A stretch of 64,000 nucleotides of DNA. It comes from Microcaldota archaeon (GTDB lineage: Archaea; Micrarchaeota; Micrarchaeia; Micrarchaeales; Micrarchaeaceae). Location of the stretch: positions 1 to 64,000 of the forward strand of contig JAKAWW010000001.1 of NCBI GenBank assembly GCA_021816895.1. The letters are read 5' to 3'. A model generated the notes under the pieces. It did no database searches and was not told the DNA's origin. It saw only the letters and a program-made list of their open reading frames with translations. This document shows positions 40,864-49,792 of this stretch, piece by piece. Within the stretch, counting starts at the first letter, position 1. Every line of letters starts with the position of its first letter. Both the position numbers and the translations under genes were made by a program.

Positions 40864-42294
40864 TCATAGGGCCTTGTAGCTGTTGAGCATCGCAAGCGCA
40901 AGCTGCCTGTTGCTTGCAACCATGTTTTCCGTTTCTCCAGGATCGCGCTCGACATCGTACAGCTCGTCATGCCTTGCCCCGAAGAAGTGGATAAGCTTCA
41001 TGCTGCCTTTGTAGACTGCCACGGCAGGCTTGTTCATCTCGTATTTTGCGCTGTATATCATGCGCGCATACGATGAGCGCGGCTTGAGCTGCCTTAGGAG
41101 CTGCTCGTCCCAGCCCTCGCTTATGCCGCTGTGCTCGCTGAACATATACCTGTCTCGCCTAAGGTTGCCGTTCAGGTATTCCTCCTTGCCAGAGGCAAGA
41201 TCCAGCAAGGCGTTGTGCAAAGAAAGCATGCTCACGGGGGTGCTCACCATTTCATTTGATGCTATTTGCTTGCCGTTTTCATAGTTGGCTGCAACAAGGG
41301 GCACCTTCGTTATGGGCTCGTAAGGCGGCAGCGAGTGGTAAAGCATGCCATGCTCGCCGAAGGCTTGGCCGTGATCTGATGTTATCACTATTGTGGAATA
41401 ATCGAGCATTCCCTTTGTTTTGAGCACTGCAATAAGCCTGCCTATCCGGGAATCAAGGTACTCTATGCGCCTTTCGTAAGCGCGGTGCAGCTTTTTCATT
41501 GTGTAGCTGTCCATCGGCTCTATCCCACTCAGGTAAAGCCACTTGTCCTGCAATGCCTTGCGTACAGGATAGTTCTCGTGCGCCTCTATGTAGTTGAGGA
41601 ACATGAACTGCGGCGAGTAGTCATAGTTATAGTCCAGATACCTTGAAAGCACCTTTTCAGTATATGCTGCACCCCTGTCAAGGCAGTACGTGCCGTCCGC
41701 TTCTGCAACGCCGCTGTCGAGCTTCCTGCGCAGATAAAGGTAAAGCCTGTCGAGCGCCTGGCGCGGCAAAATCCTTGTCAGGCCATAGCTGGCGTTCATC
41801 ATCGCTGCCCGTGCCTTGGCGCCGCCGTTTATTATGAAAGAAAGCCTTTCGGCAAGGCCCTTGTTCCCTTTGGCGTTCGTTTCGAGCCATGCATCGTAAA
41901 CCTTGCTGAACCCTATGGCCAGGTTCGTATAGCTGGACAGGAAAGGGTTGTTCGATATGAGCACTGACTTGTAGCCAAGAGAGCCCATCTTGCCTGCAAG
42001 CGTGCTTGCACTGGCAGGCAGGAACTTTGTTTTTACCAGCCAAGGGTCTATCTTCATTGTGCCGTTCGTAAAGAAATCCCTTGACACATTCCTTATGCTT
42101 GAAACGCGCTTGTTCACAAACAGCGCCGCATGCGTAGGCGCAGTCCATGTTCCAGGAGCAACAGCATTCTCATAGACAACGCCTTTGTGGGCGATGCGCC
42201 TGATGTTCGGCATTTTCTGCCCATAGGCATCGCTAGCCCTTACAGTGTCGACAAGCAGAAAGATTATGTTCCTCTTCGGTTTTGCTTCTGCCAT
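40864..42294 (-). CDS. Sulfatase/alkaline phosphatase superfamily hydrolase
   Basis: 476 residues from the ATG at 42294. IIFLLVDTVRASD (first metal Asp), APGTWTAPTHAALF (nucleophile region), and IVITSDHGQAFGEHG (D-H-G-x-x-x-G-E-H) are superfamily motifs. The nucleophile position is Thr, where true sulfatases have Cys/Ser for formylglycine (C/S-x-P-S/A-R). A phosphodiesterase, phosphoglycerol transferase or ethanolamine-phosphate type activity is therefore more likely. No signal peptide is evident. Convergent with DUF929, divergent from the glycosyltransferase. Confidence 0.85.
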   Translation of the reverse strand: MAEAKPKRNIIFLLVDTVRASDAYGQKMPNIRRIAHKGVVYENAVAPGTWTAPTHAALFVNKRVSSIRNVSRDFFTNGTMKIDPWLVKTKFLPASASTLAGKMGSLGYKSVLISNNPFLSSYTNLAIGFSKVYDAWLETNAKGNKGLAERLSFIINGGAKARAAMMNASYGLTRILPRQALDRLYLYLRRKLDSGVAEADGTYCLDRGAAYTEKVLSRYLDYNYDYSPQFMFLNYIEAHENYPVRKALQDKWLYLSGIEPMDSYTMKKLHRAYERRIEYLDSRIGRLIAVLKTKGMLDYSTIVITSDHGQAFGEHGMLYHSLPPYEPITKVPLVAANYENGKQIASNEMVSTPVSMLSLHNALLDLASGKEEYLNGNLRRDRYMFSEHSGISEGWDEQLLRQLKPRSSYARMIYSAKYEMNKPAVAVYKGSMKLIHFFGARHDELYDVERDPGETENMVASNRQLALAMLNSYKAL

Positions 42295-42439
42295 CAATGC
42301 ACCTGCTCGCCAGGCTGAACTGAATTCCCGGCGCTTTTACCTAGGCGCTGAAACCCTATTTATATATTGCTATGAAACCGTTTCACGGCACGCTCATGTA
42401 TTTAAGGATTGCTGTAAAAATACTTTTTACCGTGATGCC

Positions 42440-43576
42440 ATGGACATATGCGTGCTCAACCCCTACTTCTATCCATACCATGGGGGCACAGAGAAGGTCC
42501 TGCTTCAGATATACGGCAGGCTTGCCAGGAAGCACAACATATGCGTCATAGCATCTGCCCCGCAAGGCCAGAAGAGGAAGAGCGTCGATTACATAAAAGG
42601 CATCAGAGTTGTAAGGCTTCCTGCACGGTACATTAACGCATACGGGCTGCCGCTGCCTTTTGCTGACATGCAGGGCCTTAATGACGCGATAAAGGACGAG
42701 CATGCAGAGCTTTGCCATATCAACAACAGGTACCAATACTTCGCAAGCAACATAAAGGCGATAAAAGAGAGCGGCGCAAAGCTTGCCCTTACCATACACA
42801 ACTCCCTGCCAAAGGGCATCGACCCTTTCATAGATGCAGGCGCGCTGCTTTATGACATGCTCATCGGAAGGAAAACCATGCATGCTGCTGATGTGATAAC
42901 TGCCGTATCGCGCAACACATTGCAGGTGACGGTGCCTGCCAGGGACCTTTGGAAGGGCCATGTCATATACAACGGCGTTGATTACATGCTTTTCAGGCAC
43001 ATGGGCAAGGATTTCCGCCTTGGCATTGCGGAAAAAGGCGCCAATGTCGTTCTTAACAACGGCAGACTGGTGAAGCAGAAAGGGCAGGATGTGCTGATAA
43101 GGGCATTCGCGGAGCTGGAAAAGGAATACGACGCTGAGCTTGTCATAGTAGGCAAGGGCCCAAGGAAGGACAGGCTCACATCGCTAGCAGAAAGGCTTGG
43201 TGTTTCAAAAAGGCTGCACTTCGTTACAGGCATAGGCGAAAAGGCGCTGCCGAAATATTACAACATTGCCGACATGTTCGTGATGCCCTCGCTTTACGAG
43301 CCTGCGGGGCTTGCGCTCATGGAAGCCATGGCTTGCGAGATACCGCCAATTGCTTCCCGTGTTGGAGGCATACCAGAAGTGATGGGCAGGTGCGGCATAT
43401 ATATAAAGCCCAGGGATTCAAATATGATTTACTCAAAGATGAAGTTTGCAATTGAAAACAGGCGCAGCATGAGGGCGCTTGCCGCATGCGCAAGGAAGAG
43501 GGTAATGATGAACAACGACTGGGACAAGATAGCAAAGCGCTACGAGAGCCTGTTTTTGGACACGATAAAAGGGTAA
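42440..43576 (+). CDS. GT4-type glycosyltransferase
   Basis: 378 residues from the ATG at 42440. MDICVLNPYFYPYHGGTEKV is the classic GT4 opening (H-G-G-x-E). VLNNGRLVKQKGQDVLIRA is the donor-domain start and SLYEPAGLALMEAMACEIPPI the E-x7-E motif. Probably adds a hexose to a lipid or lipid-linked glycan. Six bases before the flippase-like gene, hence an operon. A longer frame reaching 42245 overlaps the divergent gene and lacks signals. Confidence 0.9.
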   Translation: MDICVLNPYFYPYHGGTEKVLLQIYGRLARKHNICVIASAPQGQKRKSVDYIKGIRVVRLPARYINAYGLPLPFADMQGLNDAIKDEHAELCHINNRYQYFASNIKAIKESGAKLALTIHNSLPKGIDPFIDAGALLYDMLIGRKTMHAADVITAVSRNTLQVTVPARDLWKGHVIYNGVDYMLFRHMGKDFRLGIAEKGANVVLNNGRLVKQKGQDVLIRAFAELEKEYDAELVIVGKGPRKDRLTSLAERLGVSKRLHFVTGIGEKALPKYYNIADMFVMPSLYEPAGLALMEAMACEIPPIASRVGGIPEVMGRCGIYIKPRDSNMIYSKMKFAIENRRSMRALAACARKRVMMNNDWDKIAKRYESLFLDTIKG

Positions 43577-43582
43577 TGCACG

Positions 43583-44641
43583 ATGCATATGCGAAAGCGG
43601 AAGGAAAAGCAGAAATCCATATGGTACACAATAACGCACATATCGAGGCTCGATAAAAAGGAGTACGTGCGTCTTGTCAGGAGGATAATGCTCTTCATCA
43701 TAATAGGCTTTGTTGCAAGCTTCCTGGTGTTTTTCGGCATTGCGTGGTTCGGGGGCATAAGCAAGGTGCTAGACATCATTGCGACGGCAAACCTCTATGT
43801 CTATGCGCTTGCCTTCCTGTCGGTTTTCGCAGGCTACCTGCTCAGGTTCGTGAAATGGAACTATTACCTCAAGAAGCTAGGCCTCAAGGTGCCGCTGAAG
43901 AAGAACCTTATCGTGTATTTGTCGCTTTACTCTATGAACATAACGCCAGGCAAGGTGGGCAGGGTCCTCGTTGCATATACGCTCAACAGAGTAACAAAGA
44001 AGAAGACAACGAACCTGCTGCCTGTGGTCATGCTTGACATATTCACCGATTTCATAGGCGTCGGCACACTGGCGCTTATTGCTGCCATATACTTCCATAC
44101 TTACGTGCTTTACATAATAGCAATAGACATCGTGCTCATGATACCGTTTCTGTTCCTGGTAAGCGACTGGTTCTACAACATCGTTAAAAGGCTCATAAGG
44201 AGCGAACATGTGCTCAAGCTCTTCACGCTTTATGGAGATGAGTATTTTGCAAGCCAGAGCACGCTGAACAAGCCAAGGGTATACGCGGTGTCGCTAGCTG
44301 TTTCGCTGCCCGCAGCATTCCTCAACGCCATGGCGCTCTATTTTGCGCTGATAGCGATAGGCTTTGCGCCGCACATTGCAGGAAGCGCGTTCATAGAGTC
44401 TTCTTCTATGATCCTTGGCATGGTCACTGCTGTGCCTGGAAACATAGGAGTGACCGATGGCGCTCTTGTTGCGTTCATAGGCAGCGCATTCCACGCAAGC
44501 TCAGCGATAAGCTCAGCCGTCACGATAATGACAAGGCTGGCGACACTCTGGTTCGGGGTCATACTTGGCGGGGTGCTGCTCATATACAGCATGCGCTACT
44601 GGAACACTGGAGCGCGCAGGAGAAAGAGGCATGCAGCATAG
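43583..44641 (+). CDS. UPF0104/LPG-synthase-TM (AglD-like) membrane protein
   Basis: 352 residues, about eight membrane helices, with basic ends (MHMRKRKEKQKS, ARRRKRHAA). FVKWNYYLKKLGLKVPLKK, NITPGKVGR and AVPGNIGVTDGA are the conserved UPF0104 segments. The family includes C-terminal domains of lysylphosphatidylglycerol synthases and the archaeal AglD type; flippase-like roles are suggested. Coupled to the glycosyltransferase upstream. Confidence 0.85.
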   Translation: MHMRKRKEKQKSIWYTITHISRLDKKEYVRLVRRIMLFIIIGFVASFLVFFGIAWFGGISKVLDIIATANLYVYALAFLSVFAGYLLRFVKWNYYLKKLGLKVPLKKNLIVYLSLYSMNITPGKVGRVLVAYTLNRVTKKKTTNLLPVVMLDIFTDFIGVGTLALIAAIYFHTYVLYIIAIDIVLMIPFLFLVSDWFYNIVKRLIRSEHVLKLFTLYGDEYFASQSTLNKPRVYAVSLAVSLPAAFLNAMALYFALIAIGFAPHIAGSAFIESSSMILGMVTAVPGNIGVTDGALVAFIGSAFHASSAISSAVTIMTRLATLWFGVILGGVLLIYSMRYWNTGARRRKRHAA

Positions 44642-44702
44642 CAGCAAGGCGCCGCATCAGCTTGCTTCACTTGCTATAAAAGTAATAAAAAGATTGAAAG
44701 GA

Positions 44703-45080
44703 TCAGGCGTCCTCTATGTCTGAATCGGAAGGCATGTCGTCGCTCTTGTCTTCATCCTCGGTGTCGGTAAGCTCTTCAGAGCCACCGCCCTTCTCCACAA
44801 CCTTTACCTTCCCGAATTTACCTGTTGACAGTTGCGGCGTGCCCCTGAATTCGTTCACGTAGCCGTTTGATACCTCTATCATGTCCCCGACATTGACAGA
44901 ATCAATGTCATTGCCCCACAGGGACATTGCTATTGTGCCCGTATCATCCTGCACGGTTATGTTAGCCACGCTGAGCCTCTTTCCATATTTTGTAACAACC
45001 TCACGCGGTTCGTCCTTGTTGACTACCTTTCCCTGTATGGTTACGTTGCTTGTACCTACTTTCAATTCGCTTATTTTCAT
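44703..45080 (-). CDS. ssb: Single-stranded DNA-binding protein (OB fold)
   Basis: 125 residues from the ATG at 45080 (ribosome site GGTG). KISELKVGTSNVTIQGKVV opens the OB fold, then VANITVQDDTGTIAMSLWGND and VGDMIEVSNGYVNEFRGTPQ, as in crenarchaeal-type SSB. The last 35 residues are acidic (TDTEDEDKSDD, SDSDIEDA), the bacterial-like protein-interaction tail. Binds ssDNA in replication and repair. Confidence 0.85.
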   Translation of the reverse strand: MKISELKVGTSNVTIQGKVVNKDEPREVVTKYGKRLSVANITVQDDTGTIAMSLWGNDIDSVNVGDMIEVSNGYVNEFRGTPQLSTGKFGKVKVVEKGGGSEELTDTEDEDKSDDMPSDSDIEDA

Positions 45081-45293
45081 TTTCACACCTTGCTACAGAT
45101 TCGCAAATCAGTGAGTTTATTATGATTAGAAAATTATTTAACACTTCGCCACGTTTTTAAGCAGTGGCTGGAGCTGACGCTATTGGCATTGTGCAAAGGG
45201 TTAGACACTTGTTTAACATGATGGAAAACCTTTATTCTGCTTTGCAAACATATAAATATAAGGGTGCAGAAGTGCTTTATGCGGGGCGATAAG

Positions 45294-45794
45294 ATGAGCA
45301 ATGCTTCAGTCAGAAAGGACGAACATGGCAGCATCAGCGATGCGCAAAAAAAGGATTACCTGGTAAAGGAGATAGTGCGCGCATTTACGCAGAGCGGCTT
45401 TGATGATAATGATCCGATATACAGCCATAGGGACAGGGTTGGAAAAAGCATTGATATGGTATTTGCTGGAAAAGTTTCGGTTGAAGAGCTGAGAAATACT
45501 GTCATAAATGAATTCAACAAGAACTATTTGAGGGCGCTGAGGGAGAGCATGTATGGCTTGAGCGCCGGTTTATATACCACCACGGGAGCGGCATTAGACC
45601 CGTACATTGATGTAAATTATCATGGCAGCTATCGTGCACTGCGCGATTCGCTTGATAGGCTTGACAGTGAAGGCCTGGCAAGGCTTTATGAAAGCATCAT
45701 GGAAGAGGAGGATAAGTTCAATAAAGAAGAGAAGGCATTCATGGAGAGCAAGCATCCGTACATATCCAAAATCTTGCTATTTTTGCGCGAATAG
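45294..45794 (+). CDS. Hypothetical helical protein (166 aa)
   Basis: From the ATG at 45294. Charged and helical (KKDYLVKEIVRAFTQSGFDD, GKVSVEELRNTVINEFNKN, EEEDKFNKEEKAFMESK), with a Gly/Thr-rich centre (GLSAGLYTTTGAALDPYIDV). No family recognised. TATA box catataaatata near 45250 supports independent transcription. It precedes the thermosome gene by 156 bases, which has its own promoter. Confidence 0.5.
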   Translation: MSNASVRKDEHGSISDAQKKDYLVKEIVRAFTQSGFDDNDPIYSHRDRVGKSIDMVFAGKVSVEELRNTVINEFNKNYLRALRESMYGLSAGLYTTTGAALDPYIDVNYHGSYRALRDSLDRLDSEGLARLYESIMEEEDKFNKEEKAFMESKHPYISKILLFLRE

Positions 45795-45838
45795 TACTTA
45801 AAACGCATGCTAAAGTTTTAATAAGCAGGCTAATTTTT

Positions 45839-45892
45839 ACTTATATAAATAAATATCTTTCGATAGTAAATATAATTAATTGCACTGCAGTG
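45839..45892 (+). promoter_or_regulatory. Thermosome promoter region with palindrome
   Basis: A TATA-rich stretch (cttatataaataaatat, from about 45840) is followed by the perfect palindrome CACTGCAGTG at 45883-45892. The thermosome ATG is at 45951 behind AGGTGA, so the leader is about 80 bases. The palindrome lies just downstream of the expected start of transcription. Confidence 0.5.
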
Positions 45893-45950
45893 ATATGCAT
45901 AAAGTCAATGTATCTTTTTGTTGCGATCAATAATCAAAAAAGGTGAAATT

Positions 45951-47606
45951 ATGGCTGAGAATCAACTTGGTGGACAACAGGTATTGTTCCTTCCGGAAGG
46001 AGCTACAAGAGTGTTAGGCAGGGATGTGCAGAGAACGAACATTGCCGTTGCTGTGGCGGTAGCAAACGCAGTAAAGACTACTTTAGGCCCCAAAGGCATG
46101 GACAAGATGATGGTAAGCGACCTGGGGGACATTGTGATAACAAACGACGGAGCTACGATACTCAGCGAGATGAACGTTGAGCACCCTGTCGCAAAGATAA
46201 TGGTCGATATAGCAAAGACGCAGGAGAAGGAAGTCGGCGACGGAACCACTACAGTGGTTATAATGGCAGGGGAGCTGCTGAAGGGCGCCGGGGAGCTGCT
46301 CGAGCAGGGCATACACCCAACAACAATAATAAGGGGCCTTAAGACTGCAGCGGACAGGGCGTCGAAGATACTTGACGAAAAGTCAATAAAAATTGACATT
46401 GACGACGACAAGACGCTGCAGAAGATCGCACTTGTGTCGATGGGATCGAAGAACATTGGCGACGACGCAGCGAAGACGCACCTCTCTAACCTGATCATAA
46501 AGGCAGTGAAGCAGGTAATGGTAAAAGACCCCAGCGGGAAGCTCGTGGTAGACCATGACTTCATTAAGCTTGAGAAGAAAACCGGCGGCAGCGTATCTGA
46601 CACAGAGCTCATAAACGGAGTTCTTGTGGACAAGGAAGTTGCACATCCAGGCATGCCGAAGAATATAACAAACGCAAAGATTGCATTGCTTGACGTAGCA
46701 CTTGAGATAGAGAAGACTGAGACAGATGCAAGGATAGAGATAACCTCGCCTGACCAGATGCAGGCATTCATACAGCAGGAAGAGACAATACTCAAGGAGC
46801 GCGTGGAGAAGATAAGGAAGAGCGGCGCGAATGTGGTATTCACGCAGAAGGGCATCGACGATGTGGCACTGCATTTCATGGCAAAGGCAGGCATACTGGC
46901 AGCAAGGAGGATAAAGAAGAGCGACATGGAGAAGCTGTCAAGGGCCACAGGAGGCAAGATAGTTACAAGCCTAGACGACCTGGGAAGCAACGACCTGGGC
47001 TTTGCAGGCATGGTAGAGGAGAAGAAGATAGCAGGAGAAAGCATGATATTCGTTGAAAAGTGCAAGGACCCAAAAAGCGTAACGATATTCATACGCGGCG
47101 GCACGCAGCAGGTCATAGACGAAGTAGAAAGGTCAACTGACGATGTCATAGGCGCGGTATCAGGCACCATAGAGGAAGGCAGGTATGTGATAGGCGGCGG
47201 CGCAATAGAGATAGAGCTTGCAAAAGGCCTCAGGGAGTTCGCGAGCGAAGTCGGAGGCAAGGAGCAGCTTGCAATACAGAAATTCGCAGATGCTCTGGAG
47301 GTAGTTCCAAAGACACTTGCGGAAAGCGCCGGGATGGACACCGTCGATACGCTCGTGCAGCTTAGGAGCAAGCACAATGCAAAGGACGGTGCGAACTACG
47401 GCGTCGAGATATTCAGGAACACTGTTGCCGACATGGGCAAGCTCGGAGTGTTTGAGCCCAAGAAGGTAAAGCAGCAGGAGATATACAGCGCAAGCGAAGC
47501 CGCACAGATAATACTGCGCATCGACGACATGATAAGCTCAAGGGCAAAGAGCGGAGGCGCCGGCGCGCCGCCAGGAGGCGGCATGCCCGGAGGAGAGATG
47601 GAGTGA
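45951..47606 (+). CDS. thsA: Thermosome (group II chaperonin) subunit
   Basis: 551 residues. RTNIAVAVAVANAVKTTLGPKGMDKMM, DIVITNDGATIL and VGDGTTTVVIMAGELL are the ATP-binding signatures of the equatorial domain. The central apical region and GGGAIEIELAKGLREFA are typical. The Gly/Pro/Met-rich tail (GAPPGGGMPGGEME) projects into the cavity. Folds cytosolic proteins with prefoldin, whose beta subunit is at 52961. Strong ribosome site AGGTGA. Only one chaperonin gene is in the window. Followed by a T-rich terminator. Confidence 0.97.
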   Translation: MAENQLGGQQVLFLPEGATRVLGRDVQRTNIAVAVAVANAVKTTLGPKGMDKMMVSDLGDIVITNDGATILSEMNVEHPVAKIMVDIAKTQEKEVGDGTTTVVIMAGELLKGAGELLEQGIHPTTIIRGLKTAADRASKILDEKSIKIDIDDDKTLQKIALVSMGSKNIGDDAAKTHLSNLIIKAVKQVMVKDPSGKLVVDHDFIKLEKKTGGSVSDTELINGVLVDKEVAHPGMPKNITNAKIALLDVALEIEKTETDARIEITSPDQMQAFIQQEETILKERVEKIRKSGANVVFTQKGIDDVALHFMAKAGILAARRIKKSDMEKLSRATGGKIVTSLDDLGSNDLGFAGMVEEKKIAGESMIFVEKCKDPKSVTIFIRGGTQQVIDEVERSTDDVIGAVSGTIEEGRYVIGGGAIEIELAKGLREFASEVGGKEQLAIQKFADALEVVPKTLAESAGMDTVDTLVQLRSKHNAKDGANYGVEIFRNTVADMGKLGVFEPKKVKQQEIYSASEAAQIILRIDDMISSRAKSGGAGAPPGGGMPGGEME

Positions 47607-47613
47607 TTGCCCC

Positions 47614-47660
47614 ATCTTTTTATTTTTTCCTTCTTTTCCTGCTTTTTTATTCTGCTTTTA
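47614..47660 (+). terminator. Pyrimidine-rich terminator after thermosome
   Basis: Several T runs in succession (ctttttattttttcc, ttcttttcc, gcttttttatt, gcttttac) begin eight bases after the stop. Runs of five or more T on the coding strand are the usual intrinsic termination signal in archaea. Confidence 0.7.
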
Positions 47661-47758
47661 CAAGAGTCTTATTTTCTGATTACACTGCAAACCCCCATAC
47701 TAGAAATGAATAAATATTTGAAATAAAGAGGTTATTAAGGATAAAACGCCATAACAGT

Positions 47759-48274
47759 ATGGCAAAACCTAGGGCAGACTGCATGCCTACCAAAATGAAG
47801 CTGCATGACACTGTTGAGAAAAATGGATCGGAAGAGCCAACAGTCGATGATACGGGAAAGTTTGCAAACAGGAGGATAAGGATGCTTATTGCGAAGCCGG
47901 CCCTTGACGGGCATGACAGGGGTGTTCTTGTACTTGCCAAAGCCTTTAGGGATGCGGGAATGGAAGTGCTCTATGCAGGGCTTCTGCCCACTCCGGAGGA
48001 TGTTGCAAGGATTGCTGTTGACGAGGATGTAGATGTGGTCGCGCTCAGCCTGCACAATGATGCTCATCTGACTATATTCCCAAAGGTGAAGAGACTGCTG
48101 GAGCAACTTGGCGCAAAAGACATACGAGTAGTAGGCGGCGGAATCATACCACCTGAAGACAAGGCGAAGCTTGAGAAGGAGGGCATATCAGGGAACTTTG
48201 GGCCTGGTACTCGTCTCGACGTCATAATAAACCACATCAGAAAAGAGGCCATGAAGAAGTGGAAGATGGAGTAG
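47759..48274 (+). CDS. Methylmalonyl-CoA mutase B12-binding subunit
   Basis: 171 residues. KPALDGHDRGVLVLAKAFRDAG has the D-x-H-x-x-G cobalamin motif. VVALSLHNDAHLTIFP (normally S-x-L) and VVGGGIIPPEDKAKL (G-G) bind the nucleotide tail of B12. N-terminal 40 residues are extra and charged. In archaea this small subunit is often separate from the catalytic subunit, which is not in this window. Role in methylmalonyl/succinyl-CoA conversion is inferred. Confidence 0.85.
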   Translation: MAKPRADCMPTKMKLHDTVEKNGSEEPTVDDTGKFANRRIRMLIAKPALDGHDRGVLVLAKAFRDAGMEVLYAGLLPTPEDVARIAVDEDVDVVALSLHNDAHLTIFPKVKRLLEQLGAKDIRVVGGGIIPPEDKAKLEKEGISGNFGPGTRLDVIINHIRKEAMKKWKME

Positions 48275-48385
48275 ACTTATTTGCATGCAGCTTCACCGCT
48301 TATTGCAGGCTGCGAAAATTCAGCCTTCATTGGATTTGCATATGGTGATAAAGTATTAAATATTTCAAAAATACAGGGTAAGATT

Positions 48386-48958
48386 ATGCCATCAATAGCC
48401 ATCGTGGCGGGAGCACCTGGCTCTGGGAAAAGCACCCTGCTTAAGGGCATAAAAGGCTACAAGGTTGTGAACCTTGGGGACATGATGATCAAGCATGCTA
48501 TAAGCAAGGGCTATACAAATGACAGGGACAAGCTCAGAGCCTTGAGCACCAAGAAGATAGGATTGCTGAAAAGGCTTACCTTCAGTGAGATAAATGCCAT
48601 GAAGGGCAACATCATAATTGACACGCACGCGAGCGTGGAGCACAAAGGCCGCTTTGTGCCAGGGCTTCCAAGGAACGAGATCGCGCTCCTGAAAGGCAGT
48701 CCAATAAAGGCGCTCATATACGTTGACGCGCCCACAGGGGAGGTGCTTAAGAGGCGCAAGGCCGATGCAGCAAGGGAGCGCGAAATTGAGCCGGCATGGG
48801 TGATAGACACGCAGCGCACCATAAGCATAGCAAGCTTGGCTATGTATTCGTCAGATTTAAATATTCCTATGTATATAATAGTAAACAGGCAAGGCGCTGT
48901 TGACGAGAGTACGGCCCTGCTTGAATCCTATTTAAAGGAGGCATTCGGTAGATCATGA
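48386..48958 (+). CDS. adkA: Archaeal adenylate kinase
   Basis: 190 residues from the ATG at 48386; TATA-like gtattaaatat about 30 bases upstream. P-loop GAPGSGKS (9-16). YKVVNLGDMMIKHAISKGY, DRDKLRALS and IIIDTHASVEHKGRFVPGLP are the archaeal AdkA blocks, distinct from bacterial Adk. Interconverts AMP, ATP and ADP. First gene of the conserved archaeal adk - DUF106 - L34e - cmk - L14e cluster. Confidence 0.92.
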   Translation: MPSIAIVAGAPGSGKSTLLKGIKGYKVVNLGDMMIKHAISKGYTNDRDKLRALSTKKIGLLKRLTFSEINAMKGNIIIDTHASVEHKGRFVPGLPRNEIALLKGSPIKALIYVDAPTGEVLKRRKADAAREREIEPAWVIDTQRTISIASLAMYSSDLNIPMYIIVNRQGAVDESTALLESYLKEAFGRS

Positions 48959-49461
48959 TGTTCGTAATATTCTTGCCGTCACTTGCTGACGAGCTCATAA
49001 TTGTGGTGATAGCGCTGCTTTACACGCTGCTGTCTGTTGGACTGCAGCGCAAGCTGTCCAACCCGGTGCGCCAGCAGGAGGTGCAGCTCAAGATGAATGC
49101 AATATCGAAGGAGCTCAACGCAATGATAAAAAGCAATGCGCCAAAGGAGCAGATAGCGGCCAAGCAGAAGGAGATAATGCCTTTAATGAGCGAGAGCATG
49201 CGCGCGCAGTTCAAGCCGATGCTCATAATATTGCCGCTCTTCTTCGTCGTGTATTACGCTCTGGTGCCCATGATACCGCTAGGTGTTAAAAGCGCGAGCA
49301 TGCAGAATGCGTTCTTTGTGGCGGTGCTGATATTCGGGCTTGTTACAAGCATGGTGTTTCTTGTAAAGGACAGGAAGAAGGCGAAGAACAGGATAAGCCA
49401 GCAAAGCAGCAATGCATCTGAAGATCCTGCCAACGCTGTCCAGTTTTCTAAAAAGGTGTGA
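48955..49461 (+). CDS. DUF106/EMC3-family membrane insertase
   Basis: 168 residues with three membrane helices. ELIIVVIALLYTLLSVGLQRKL, then a basic cytosolic coiled coil (NAMIKSNAPKEQIAAKQKE), MRAQFKPMLIILPLFFVVYY and FFVAVLIFGLVTSMVFLV. This is the archaeal Oxa1-superfamily protein (Ylp1/EMC3-like) placed next to adk in many archaea, thought to insert membrane proteins. The start overlaps the adk stop (ATGA). Confidence 0.9.
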   Translation: MMFVIFLPSLADELIIVVIALLYTLLSVGLQRKLSNPVRQQEVQLKMNAISKELNAMIKSNAPKEQIAAKQKEIMPLMSESMRAQFKPMLIILPLFFVVYYALVPMIPLGVKSASMQNAFFVAVLIFGLVTSMVFLVKDRKKAKNRISQQSSNASEDPANAVQFSKKV

Positions 49462-49464
49462 TAG

Positions 49465-49782
49465 ATGCCAAAACCAATGCACAGATCCAGAAGCTTTAGG
49501 CGTGTTCAGAGGGTAACGAAGGCGCACAGGAACGTAACGCACTACAGGCGCGCGAAAAACAGCATGCCGCACTGCGCGATATGCGGCGCTGAGCTAAACG
49601 GCATAAGCTCCAAAGGGGGCAGCACAAGGCGCACCAATAGCAGGCTGTTCGGCGGAGTGCTGTGCGCAGCCTGCACGGCTGAAGTGATAAAGCTGGGCAG
49701 CCGTGTTGAAGAGGGCAACATGAAGCTCGACAGCGTAGGCATAAAATACAGGACGTATGTCCTGCAGCTGGTTGCCCATTAA
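49465..49782 (+). CDS. rpl34e: Ribosomal protein L34e
   Basis: 105 residues, basic N-terminus (MPKPMHRSRSFRRVQRV), then a zinc-ribbon pair C-A-I-C-G and C-A-A-C (Cys-x-x-Cys twice). Position three bases after DUF106 in the archaeal cluster confirms identity. Slightly longer than many L34e (about 90), with a short extra C-terminal segment. Confidence 0.93.
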   Translation: MPKPMHRSRSFRRVQRVTKAHRNVTHYRRAKNSMPHCAICGAELNGISSKGGSTRRTNSRLFGGVLCAACTAEVIKLGSRVEEGNMKLDSVGIKYRTYVLQLVAH

Positions 49783-49792
49783 GCTTGATTGC

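Noticed and set aside
40864-42294. Annotation as a true sulfatase
   Set aside because: The position that must be Cys or Ser for formylglycine is Thr and the Arg of the motif is His.
45962-47377. 471-codon open frame antisense to the thermosome
   Set aside because: Ser/Ile/Phe-rich translation mirrors the codon bias of the chaperonin on the other strand; no promoter, ribosome site or family features.
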